From contig CP020563.1 in assembly GCA_002082585.1 (NCBI GenBank), positions 6,876,001-6,940,000 of the forward strand: DNA of 64,000 bases, read 5' to 3'. The first letter of the stretch is position 1; each line of letters starts with the position of its first letter. A model generated the notes under the pieces. That model was not told the origin of the DNA and did no database searches. It worked only from the letters and a program-made list of their open reading frames with translations. This document shows, in pieces, positions 53,579 to 62,725 of this stretch. The DNA comes from Kitasatospora albolonga. GTDB taxonomy: Bacteria; Actinomycetota; Actinomycetes; Streptomycetales; Streptomycetaceae. The translations under genes and the position numbers were made by a program.

Positions 53579-53615
53579 CCCCCGGACGGGGGATCGCGCC
53601 ACCCCCGTCCGGGGG
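53579..53615. promoter_or_regulatory. Perfect 14-bp inverted repeat between regulator and ligases
   Basis: CCCCCGGACGGGGG (53579-53592) and its exact complement (53602-53615) are separated by 9 bp. It is 29 bp before the LuxR GTG and 67 bp before the ligase ATG. Either an autoregulatory operator for the GAF-LuxR protein or an RNA hairpin in its leader. Confidence 0.6.
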
Positions 53616-53682
53616 TGTTGAGACCTGGGTCACTGTTTGCATGATGTCAATCGACGGGTCCGGTCCGCAACGAGGAGGGCAC

Positions 53683-55365
53683 ATGCCGGCGACGAGCGCG
53701 ACGGAGACGTTCCGGGCTGCCCGGGACTTCCTGCTGGAGCACCGCGAGGACTACGACACCGCCTACGAGGGGTTCCGCTGGCCCCGGCCCGACCACTTCA
53801 ACTGGGCGCTGGACTGGTTCGACGTCATCGCCGAGAACAACGGGCGCACCGCCCTGCACATCGTGGAGGAGGACGGCCGGCGCACCGAGGTCTCCTTCGC
53901 GGCGATGTCCGAGCGCTCCGACCGCGCCGCCAACTGGCTGAAGGAGCAGGGGGTCCGGGCGGGCGACCGCATCCTCGTGATGCTCGGCAACCAGGTGGAG
54001 CTGTGGGAGACCGCGCTCGCCGCGATGAAGCTGCGTGCCGTCCTCATCCCGGCGACACCCCTGCTCGGCCCCGCCGATCTGCGCGACCGGGTGGAGCGCG
54101 GCCGGGTGCGCCATGTGCTCGTGCGGGACGCGGACACCGGGAAGTTCGACGAGGTGCCGGGGGAGTACACCCGGATCGCGGTGGGCGGGGAGGTGGCGGG
54201 CTGGCGGCCGTACGCCGAAGCGGCCGACGCCTCCGCCGGTTTCACGCCCGACCGCCCGACGCGCGCCGACGAGCCGCTGATGCTCTACTTCACCTCCGGC
54301 ACCACCGCCCGGCCCAAACTCGTCGAGCACACCCATGTCTCCTACCCCGTGGGCCACCTGGCGACGATGTACTGGATCGGGCTCCGGCCCGGCGACGTCC
54401 ATCTCAACATCTCCTCGCCCGGCTGGGCCAAGCACGCCTGGTCCAACCTCTTCGCCCCGTGGACCGCCGAGGCGACCGTCTTCATCTTCAACTACACCCG
54501 CTTCGACGCCTCCCGGCTGATGGCCGAGATGGACCGCTCGGGCATCACCGGTTTCTGTGCCCCGCCCACCGTCTGGCGGATGCTCATCCAGGCCGACCTG
54601 TCCCGGCTGAAGGTCCCGCCGCGCGAAGTCGTCGCGGCGGGGGAGCCGCTGAACCCGGAGGTCATCGAGACGGTCCGGCGGGAGTGGGGCGTCACGATCC
54701 GGGACGGTTTCGGCCAGACGGAGACCGCCGTCCAGGTCGCCAACACCCCCGGCCAGCTCCTCAAGGCCGGTTCCATGGGCCGCCCCAGCCCCGGCTTCAC
54801 CGTCGTCCTGCTCGACCCGGTCACCGGCAGGCCCGGGGCGGCGGAGGGCGAGATCTCCCTCGACCTCTCCGACCGCCCGGTCGGCCTGATGACCGGCTAC
54901 CACGGAGATCCGGAGCGTACGGCCGAGGCGATGGCGGGCGGCTACTACCGCACGGGTGACATCGGGGCGCGCGACGCGGACGGTTACATCACCTACGTGG
55001 GCAGGTCCGACGACGTCTTCAAGTCCTCCGACTACAAGATCTCGCCGTTCGAGCTGGAGAGCGCCCTGCTGGAGCACGAGGCGGTCGCCGAGGCCGCCGT
55101 CGTCCCCGCCCCCGATCCGCTCCGTCTCGCCGTCCCCAAGGCGTACGTCGTGCTGGCGGCGGGCTGGGAGCCGGGGCCGGAGACCGCGAAGGTCCTCTTC
55201 GAGCACGCGCGGGCGGTCCTCGCCCCGTACAAACGCATCCGCAGGCTGGAGTTCGCCGAGCTGCCCAAGACCGTCTCCGGCAAGATCCGCCGCATCGAGC
55301 TGCGCGAACGCACCGCGCAAGGCCCCGGAGAGGGAACCGAGTTCGACGAGGGAGACCTGAAGTGA
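53683..55365 (+). CDS. AMP-dependent acyl-CoA synthetase (acetyl/medium-chain type)
   Basis: A 560-residue adenylate-forming enzyme. The ATP loop is FTSGTTARPKLVEH (about residues 206-219; the usual glycine of SGTTG is alanine). Later motifs are GFGQTETA (about 346), YYRTGDIG (about 421), the hinge VGRSDDVFKSSDYKISP (about 435-451) and the catalytic lysine in PKTVSGKIRR (about 534). It resembles MACS/benzoate-type ligases. ATG 53683 follows GAGGAGG. Its stop overlaps the GTG of the next ligase. Confidence 0.88.
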   Translation: MPATSATETFRAARDFLLEHREDYDTAYEGFRWPRPDHFNWALDWFDVIAENNGRTALHIVEEDGRRTEVSFAAMSERSDRAANWLKEQGVRAGDRILVMLGNQVELWETALAAMKLRAVLIPATPLLGPADLRDRVERGRVRHVLVRDADTGKFDEVPGEYTRIAVGGEVAGWRPYAEAADASAGFTPDRPTRADEPLMLYFTSGTTARPKLVEHTHVSYPVGHLATMYWIGLRPGDVHLNISSPGWAKHAWSNLFAPWTAEATVFIFNYTRFDASRLMAEMDRSGITGFCAPPTVWRMLIQADLSRLKVPPREVVAAGEPLNPEVIETVRREWGVTIRDGFGQTETAVQVANTPGQLLKAGSMGRPSPGFTVVLLDPVTGRPGAAEGEISLDLSDRPVGLMTGYHGDPERTAEAMAGGYYRTGDIGARDADGYITYVGRSDDVFKSSDYKISPFELESALLEHEAVAEAAVVPAPDPLRLAVPKAYVVLAAGWEPGPETAKVLFEHARAVLAPYKRIRRLEFAELPKTVSGKIRRIELRERTAQGPGEGTEFDEGDLK

Positions 55366-56972
55366 GCAGCAGCCTGTCCTACGCGCACGGCACCGGCACC
55401 ACCGCCCTGCTCGGCGACACCATCGGCCGCAACCTGGACCGGACGATCGCCGCCCACGGGGAGCGCGAGGCCCTGGTCGACGTGGTCTCCGGACGCCGCT
55501 GGACGTACACCGAGTTCGGCGCCGACGTCGACGAGCTGGCCCGGGCCCTGATGGCCTCGGGGGTGGAGAAGGGCGACCGGGTCGGCATCTGGGCGGTCAA
55601 CTGCCCCGAATGGGTGCTCCTTCAGTACGCCACCGCCCGCATCGGCGCCGTCATGGTCACCATCAACCCCGCCTACCGGGCGCACGAGCTGGAGTTCGTC
55701 CTGAACCAGGCGGGCATCTCCCTGCTGGTCGCCTCCCTCGCCCACCGCACCAGCGACTACCGGGCCCTCGTCGGCGAGGTCCGCGCCGACTGCCCCGCCC
55801 TGCGGGCCGTGCACTACATCGGCGACCCGTCCTGGTCCGAGCTGACCGCCACCGCCCCGGCCGTCACCCCCGGCCAACTGGCCGCGCGGGAAGCCGCGCT
55901 GTCCTGCGACGACCCCATCAACATCCAGTACACCTCGGGCACCACCGGCTTCCCCAAGGGGGCCACCCTCTCCCACCACAACATCCTCAACAACGGCTAT
56001 TTCGTGGGGGAGATGATCGCCTACACGGAGGCCGACCGGATCTGTCTGCCGGTCCCCTTCTACCACTGCTTCGGCATGGTGATGGGCAATCTCGCCGCCA
56101 CCTCGCACGGTGCCTGCATCGTGATCCCGGGCCCGTCCTTCGAGCCCGCCGCCGTGCTGGCCGCCGTCCAGCGGGAGCGCTGCACCTCGCTCTACGGCGT
56201 GCCGACCATGTTCATCGCCGAGCTGGACCTCCCGGACTTCGCCTCGTACGACCTCTCCTCGCTCCGGACCGGGATCATGGCCGGGTCCCCCTGCCCGGTC
56301 GAGGTGATGAAGCGGGTGGTCGCCGATATGCACATGGCCGAGGTATCCATCTGCTACGGCATGACGGAGACCTCCCCCGTCTCCACCCAGACCCGCCGCG
56401 ACGACGACCTGGAGCGCCGCACCGGCACGGTGGGCCGGGTGCTGCCGCACATCGAGGTCAAGATCGTCGACCCGGCGACCGGCACCACCCTGGAGCGCGG
56501 CAGCGCGGGCGAACTCCGCACCCGGGGCTACAGCGTGATGCTCGGTTACTGGGACCAGCCCGACCGCACCGCCGAAGTGATCGACGCGGGCCGCTGGATG
56601 CACACCGGGGACCTCGCGGTGATGCGTGAGGACGGCTGTGTCCAGATCGTCGGCCGGATCAAGGACATGATCATCCGAGGTGGCGAGAACGTGTACCCGA
56701 GGGAGATCGAGGAGTTCCTGCACGGCCACCCGAAGATCGCGGACGTCCAGGTGGTCGGGGTGCCGGACGAGCGGTACGGGGAGGAGATCCTCGCCTGTGT
56801 CATCCCCCGGGACCCGGCCGATCCGCCGGTCCTGGAGGAGATCACCGCGTACTGCCGGGAGCGGCTGGCCCACTACAAGATCCCGCGCGGGCTGCGGGTG
56901 CTCGACTCCTTCCCGATGACGGTGAGCGGGAAGGTCCGCAAGATCGAGCTGCGGGAGACATACGGCGAGTGA
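55362..56972 (+). CDS. Fatty-acyl-CoA ligase (AMP-binding)
   Basis: A 536-residue acyl-CoA ligase of the long/medium-chain FadD group. ATP loop YTSGTTGFPKGATLSH (about residues 188-203), PFYHCFGMVMG (about 230), CYGMTETSPVS (about 330), HTGDLAVM (about 413), hinge VGRIKDMIIRGGENVYPREIE (about 425-445) and C-terminal PMTVSGKVRK. It is coupled to the upstream ligase by a 4-bp GTGA overlap. Two ligases of different subfamilies in one unit suggest a pathway that activates two acids, or an acid and its degradation product. Confidence 0.9.
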   Translation: MSSSLSYAHGTGTTALLGDTIGRNLDRTIAAHGEREALVDVVSGRRWTYTEFGADVDELARALMASGVEKGDRVGIWAVNCPEWVLLQYATARIGAVMVTINPAYRAHELEFVLNQAGISLLVASLAHRTSDYRALVGEVRADCPALRAVHYIGDPSWSELTATAPAVTPGQLAAREAALSCDDPINIQYTSGTTGFPKGATLSHHNILNNGYFVGEMIAYTEADRICLPVPFYHCFGMVMGNLAATSHGACIVIPGPSFEPAAVLAAVQRERCTSLYGVPTMFIAELDLPDFASYDLSSLRTGIMAGSPCPVEVMKRVVADMHMAEVSICYGMTETSPVSTQTRRDDDLERRTGTVGRVLPHIEVKIVDPATGTTLERGSAGELRTRGYSVMLGYWDQPDRTAEVIDAGRWMHTGDLAVMREDGCVQIVGRIKDMIIRGGENVYPREIEEFLHGHPKIADVQVVGVPDERYGEEILACVIPRDPADPPVLEEITAYCRERLAHYKIPRGLRVLDSFPMTVSGKVRKIELRETYGE

Positions 56973-57006
56973 GCACCGCCGGACGGCAGGCGCGGGTACG
57001 GCCGGG

Positions 57007-57204
57007 TCAGGCGGCCTCGATGATGTCGGAGCCGCCCGACCGGGTCGCCGCCGCCCATTCGACGAGCAGCACCTCGTACGTCGCGGACTCCGTGGCGGAC
57101 CACTCCTGGCCCGCACGGGAGTCGACGAGTGCGCGGATGGCCTCGTTCGCCTGGACGGCGGACGCGACGGCGGGTTGCACGGTATGACGTGGAGTTAAAT
57201 CCAT
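57007..57204 (-). CDS. Small conserved hypothetical protein with early TTA codon
   Basis: A 65-residue soluble helical protein (AVASAVQANEAIRALVD, about 13-29) of a type often seen in Streptomyces, function unknown. The GAGGG ribosome site is very close to the start. Codon 3 (57196-57198) is TTA, so bldA dependence is expected from the third residue. It begins 9 bp after the GNAT gene stop and is probably co-transcribed with it. Confidence 0.7.
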   Translation of the reverse strand: MDLTPRHTVQPAVASAVQANEAIRALVDSRAGQEWSATESATYEVLLVEWAAATRSGGSDIIEAA

Positions 57205-57213
57205 GCCCTCAGC

Positions 57214-57819
57214 TTACGGGGCACCACTGACAGCGACCGACGCCGACGCCGGTGCCGGTTCCGGGTCGGGGGGCGATGCCGGGGCCGGCGGCCGGGCGGG
57301 CAGCAGGTCGCGCCGCATGCAGACCCGTGGCCAGCGGTCCAGTCCGTGCTGGGCCTCCTCGCCGCGGATCGTGCGCAGTCCGTCGGTGAGTTCCCTCTCG
57401 CGCAGCACACGGAAGCCGATGCGCGCGTAGTACGGGGCGTTCCACGGGACGTCGCTGAAGGTGGTCAGGGTCAGGGCGGTGAGCCCCTGCCCGGGGGCGA
57501 GTCCGGCGAGGTGGTCGATGAGCGCGCGGCCGATGCCCCGGCGGGCCGCGACCGGGTCCACCGAGATCTGCTCGATGTGCAGGGCGCCGTCGACGGGATC
57601 GGCGATCACATAGCCCAGCGGCCGGTCGCCGGTGGCGGAGAGGGGGTCGGTGGCCACCCAGCACCGCCCGGCCCGCCGGTAGGTCTCCAGCAGGTCGAGC
57701 GGGGGCGGATCGTCGTCGGCCACGGAGGTCATGCCGAGGGTGCGGAAGGGTTCCCCTGCGGCGCGCTCGATGTCCTGGAGAAGGCGGAGATCGGAGCGTC
57801 TGGCGGAGCGGATGCGCAT
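57214..57819 (-). CDS. GNAT-family N-acetyltransferase
   Basis: A 201-residue acetyltransferase. The acetyl-CoA binding motif A is clear: IEQISVDPVAARRGIGRALIDHL (about 83-105), with the R-x-x-G-x-G/A loop as RRGIGRA. Motif B appears at WNAPYYARIGFRVLRERE (about 128-145). Residues after 175 are a disordered Pro/Ala/Glu tail. The acceptor is unknown. It stands 79 bp from the zinc-ribbon gene and 9 bp from the small TTA gene. Confidence 0.88.
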   Translation of the reverse strand: MRIRSARRSDLRLLQDIERAAGEPFRTLGMTSVADDDPPPLDLLETYRRAGRCWVATDPLSATGDRPLGYVIADPVDGALHIEQISVDPVAARRGIGRALIDHLAGLAPGQGLTALTLTTFSDVPWNAPYYARIGFRVLRERELTDGLRTIRGEEAQHGLDRWPRVCMRRDLLPARPPAPASPPDPEPAPASASVAVSGAP

Positions 57820-57898
57820 GTACTCAGTGTGCCGCGCCGGGCGGGGCGCCGGTACGGGGTGGCCCGAAAACGCCCCTCCCCGAGAAGCGGCCCGGCGC

Positions 57899-58609
57899 TC
57901 ACGCCCCCGTGCTGACCAGTTCGTCCGCCGGGCTGTTCACCGGCTGCGGCACGCCCGTGAGGTCCATGACGAAGAGCGGGAGGCCGACCCCGTCCGCGCG
58001 GGCCCGCGCATCGGCCTCGTACCCCGCGAGGGAGAAGAACACCCCGGCCGCCGACGCACCCAGGGCGTTCAGCCAGAGGCACTCGACCCCGCGCAGCTCC
58101 ACCGGCCGGGTGGAGGCGTCGACCTGGGCGACGAGCCCGGTGGCCCGCAGGTCGATCCCGCCCGCCGGACGGGTCTGCGGCCGGACCACCTCGCGGTAGC
58201 CGAGCCAGGTCAGATAGAGGGCGGCCGCGCTCACCGCGTCATGGCCGGTGCGGATCGTCCGCGGCCGGAACGAGGGGCGCGGGTGGGCGGCGGTGCGCGG
58301 CAGCGGGATGTGCGCGGGCCTGACGGGGCCGGGCGGGGGCTCCGTCTCGCCGACCGGCCGCACCGGAATCCGCAGCAGGGCCCCGCACGGGCAGCACAGC
58401 TCCGGCTGGGGCCACTGGTCCCGCCGGTCGCAGGCGGCGCAGCGGACGGTGACCCAGTCCTCGTCCCAGGTGCGCCGTGTGACCGGGACCGCCGGGGCAT
58501 CCGGCACCAGCGGCGGGGCGGTGGGCGCGCCGCACGGGCACGGGTAGGCCGGTGCGACGTAGGCATGGTCCCGGTGGCAGGCCGGGCACCGTACCGGCAC
58601 GGACTTCAC
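57899..58609 (-). CDS. Zinc-ribbon protein with restriction-endonuclease-like domain
   Basis: A 236-residue protein. Two zinc ribbons are built from C-x2-C pairs: RCPACHRDH and PCPCGAP (about 8-30), then RCAACDRRDQWP and CCPCGALL (about 62-85). The C-terminal half (about 120-230) has the helix SAAALYLTWLGYREVV and then GIDLRATGLVAQVD. This resembles the D...(E/Q)-x-(K/D) plan of PD-(D/E)xK/Mrr-like nucleases, but the lysine is replaced (VAQVD), so cleavage is doubtful. GTG 58609 follows GGGAGA. It is divergent from gcl. Confidence 0.72.
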   Translation of the reverse strand: MKSVPVRCPACHRDHAYVAPAYPCPCGAPTAPPLVPDAPAVPVTRRTWDEDWVTVRCAACDRRDQWPQPELCCPCGALLRIPVRPVGETEPPPGPVRPAHIPLPRTAAHPRPSFRPRTIRTGHDAVSAAALYLTWLGYREVVRPQTRPAGGIDLRATGLVAQVDASTRPVELRGVECLWLNALGASAAGVFFSLAGYEADARARADGVGLPLFVMDLTGVPQPVNSPADELVSTGA

Positions 58610-58788
58610 GATCGTCTCCCTCCGGCACGGACGGCGCAGGACCGCTGCGCTCCGTGCCTCCCTCGTCACCCCATCGTCCACCAGGAGCGAGGTTCTGGGG
58701 AGGGGATTGGCGCACTTCGTACCGACCGGAGTCCGGAGCGCCGGTCCTGGGCCGCTCTTGACGGGGATCGCGCCGCGTTTTAGATTGC

Positions 58789-58824
58789 TTCCGTATAGCA
58801 GAACTAAATTTCCGCAATACGGAA
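58789..58824 (+). promoter_or_regulatory. Two operator-like palindromes before gcl
   Basis: TTCCG-N5-CAGAA (58789-58803) and TTCCG-N5-CGGAA (58810-58824) have centres 21 bp apart, two helical turns on one DNA face. They sit in the AT-rich promoter zone 61 bp before gcl. In Streptomyces gcl belongs to the allantoin regulon governed by the IclR-type AllR, so AllR binding is a reasonable guess. Confidence 0.55.
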
Positions 58825-58884
58825 TTGGTGCTCTCAGGTGGCGCGACAGAGCCCGACTCCACCAATCCCGAGCAGGAGCACTCA

Positions 58885-60669
<1,785 letters not shown>

Positions 60670-60688
60670 CCCGGTCCGTCACCCACCC

Positions 60689-60732
60689 CGAAGGCCCCCG
60701 CCCCGGATTCCGCTCCGGGGCGGGGGCCTTCG
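60689..60732 (+). terminator. Strong terminator after gcl
   Basis: Perfect 18-bp arms (60689-60706 and 60715-60732) with an 8-nt loop, starting 20 bp after the gcl stop. No competing gene overlaps it. Confidence 0.85.
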
Positions 60733-60853
60733 CCACGTCCCCGGCCCGCCCGGCGCGATCGGAGCAAACGGAGCGTTCGGAGAGATCGGCGCGTTCGGAG
60801 AGATCGGGGAACCGAGATGCGCGGTCCGTGGGACCGCCCCTAATCTGCCCGAT

Positions 60854-61264
60854 ATGGACATCACCATTCACATGAGCTCCCTCCCGCACGACGACCCGGA
60901 CGCGTCGCTCGCCTTCTACCGCGATGTCCTCGGCTTCGAGGTCCGCAGCGATGTCGGGCAGGGCAGGATGCGGTGGATCACCGTCGGCCCGGCGGGGCAG
61001 CCCGACACGTCGATCCTGCTGGCACCGCCCGCCGCCGACCCGGGAGTCACCGAGGACGAGCGCCGCACCATCGCGGAGATGATGGCCAAGGGCACGTACG
61101 GCTGGATTCTGCTGGCCACCCCCGACCTCGACGCCACGTTCGAGAAGGTGCAGGCCGGGGATACCGAGGTCGTCCAGGAGCCGACCGAGCAGCCGTACGG
61201 CGTCCGCGACTGCGCGTTCCGCGACCCCGCGGGCAACCTGGTCCGCGTCCAGGAGCTCCGCTGA
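60854..61264 (+). CDS. VOC family protein (glyoxalase fold)
   Basis: A 136-residue VOC protein: SLAFYRDVLGFEVRSDVGQG (about 18-37), RMRWITVGP, and a second half ending VRDCAFRDPAGNLVRVQEL. ATG 60854 is used. It overlaps the next gene by CTGA and so is translationally coupled to an AraC-type regulator. This pair, VOC then AraC, recurs in actinomycetes; the ligand is unknown. Confidence 0.85.
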   Translation: MDITIHMSSLPHDDPDASLAFYRDVLGFEVRSDVGQGRMRWITVGPAGQPDTSILLAPPAADPGVTEDERRTIAEMMAKGTYGWILLATPDLDATFEKVQAGDTEVVQEPTEQPYGVRDCAFRDPAGNLVRVQELR

Positions 61265-61797
61265 AGCCGACGGGCGGCGGTGCGGCCGAGCGGCGCCCCG
61301 CGCGCGCCGAGGAGCAGCGCCTGGCCGATCTCGCGCGGCTGCGCCGTGTCCGCGACCGGATCGACAGGGAGTACGCGCAGCCGCTGGACGTGGAGGCGCT
61401 CGCCCGTGGTGTGAACATGTCCGCCGGGCATCTCAGCCGTCGGTTCAGGTCCGCCTACGGCGAGTCGCCGTACTCCTACCTGATGACGCGCCGCATCGAG
61501 CGCGCCACGGCGCTGCTGCGGCGGGGCGACCTCAGCGTCACCGAGGTCTGCTTCACGGTCGGCTGCGCTTCGCTGGGCACGTTCACGACCCGCTTCACCG
61601 AGCTCGTCGGCGTGTCGCCGGGGGTCTTCCGCCGCCGGGCCGCGGAAGCGGCGGCCGGTTCCGCCGATGACCCGGCCACCGCCCCCGGCGCGGGGGTGGC
61701 GATCACGGTGGAGGGGATGCCGGCGTGTGTGGCGAAGCAGGTGACGAGACCCGTCAGGAATCGAGAAGTCACGGCCACCGGTCCGCCTCTAGCGTGA
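61261..61797 (+). CDS. AraC-family regulator, probable CTG start
   Basis: A 178-residue AraC-type DNA-binding protein without a sensor domain. The two helix-turn-helices are complete: LDVEALARGVNMSAGHLSRRFRSAYG (about 43-68) and LSVTEVCFTVGCASLGTFTTRFTELVGVSP (about 91-120). No ATG, GTG or TTG occurs near the start; CTG at 61261 has AGGAG 5 nt upstream and overlaps the VOC stop as CTGA, the usual coupling layout. An internal CTG at 61321 with GAGGAG is the second choice. Confidence 0.8.
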   Translation: MKPTGGGAAERRPARAEEQRLADLARLRRVRDRIDREYAQPLDVEALARGVNMSAGHLSRRFRSAYGESPYSYLMTRRIERATALLRRGDLSVTEVCFTVGCASLGTFTTRFTELVGVSPGVFRRRAAEAAAGSADDPATAPGAGVAITVEGMPACVAKQVTRPVRNREVTATGPPLA

Positions 61798-61802
61798 AGG
61801 GC

Positions 61803-62456
61803 ATGGCAACCACCGCTTCCACCTCGCCCGGCACGTCCCTCGCCTCCGTCACCCTTGAGGTGGCCGACCCCGAGGCGGCCCGCCGCTTCTACAGCGCCTT
61901 CGGCGTGGACACGTACATCCGCCTGCGGGCCTCCGAGGCGCACACCACCGGATTCCGCGGGTTCACCCTGGCGCTCACGGTGTCCCGCCCGGCCACCGTC
62001 GACGGCTTCCTCGGCGCGGCCCTGGACGCGGGCGCCACGGTGCTGAAGCCCGCCGCGAAGTCGCTGTGGGGCTACGGCGGCGTCGTCCGGGCCCCGGACG
62101 GGACGATCTGGAAGGTGGCCACATCGGCGAAGAAGGACACCGGCCCGGCCACGGGCGAGATCGACGGGGTGGTGCTCCTGCTCGGCGTCGAGGACGTGAA
62201 GGCCGTCAGACAGTTCTACGTCGGCCGGGGCATGACCGTGGCCAGGAGCTTCGGCGGCAAGTACGCCGAGTTCACCTCCGGCTCCTCCGACCCCGTCAAG
62301 CTGGCGCTGTACAAGCGCGGCGGGCTGGCCAAGGACCTCGGCGTCCCCGCAGACGGCACCGGATCGCACCGCGTCGTCCTCGGCTCCACCGCTGTCCCCT
62401 TCACCGACCCGGCCGGATTCGCCTGGGAACCCGAGGGAGGGCAGGAGGGGGCCTGA
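61803..62456 (+). CDS. Tandem VOC (glyoxalase-like) protein
   Basis: A 217-residue protein with two VOC modules: the first at about 15-105 (SVTLEVADPEAARRFYSAFG to GYGGVVRAPDGTIWKV), the second at about 118-210 (LLLGVEDVKAVRQFYVGRG to VPFTDPAGFAWEPE). ATG 61803 with AAGG lies 5 bp after the AraC stop, so the VOC-AraC-VOC genes form one unit ended by a 16-bp hairpin. Metal-ligand residues are not obvious. Confidence 0.85.
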   Translation: MATTASTSPGTSLASVTLEVADPEAARRFYSAFGVDTYIRLRASEAHTTGFRGFTLALTVSRPATVDGFLGAALDAGATVLKPAAKSLWGYGGVVRAPDGTIWKVATSAKKDTGPATGEIDGVVLLLGVEDVKAVRQFYVGRGMTVARSFGGKYAEFTSGSSDPVKLALYKRGGLAKDLGVPADGTGSHRVVLGSTAVPFTDPAGFAWEPEGGQEGA

Positions 62457-62490
62457 GGGCGGGCCGGGTCCGCGCGCCCGGGCATGGGAA

Positions 62491-62530
62491 AGGGCGTGGA
62501 GTACGGGACCGTATCCGTACTCCACGCCCT
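62491..62530. terminator. Bidirectional terminator between VOC and catalase genes
   Basis: Perfect 16-bp arms (62491-62506 and 62515-62530) with an 8-nt loop, between converging genes. It is 34 bp after the VOC stop. Confidence 0.85.
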
Positions 62531-62725
62531 CGTTCAGGGGTGACAGGGACCGCGGCGGCGGCGATCGGCCCGGGCGAGGGCGTCTCCTTCAGGTCAGGAG
62601 ACGGTCCCCGGGTCCTTCACCACCGCACTGGCATCGCACAGCCGCCGCGGCCTCGTCGTCCTGCCCGTGCCGCGCGGCACCCCTCATCCGGGTGCGCGGT
62701 ACGGGCAGGGGCCTTGAAGAGAGGC

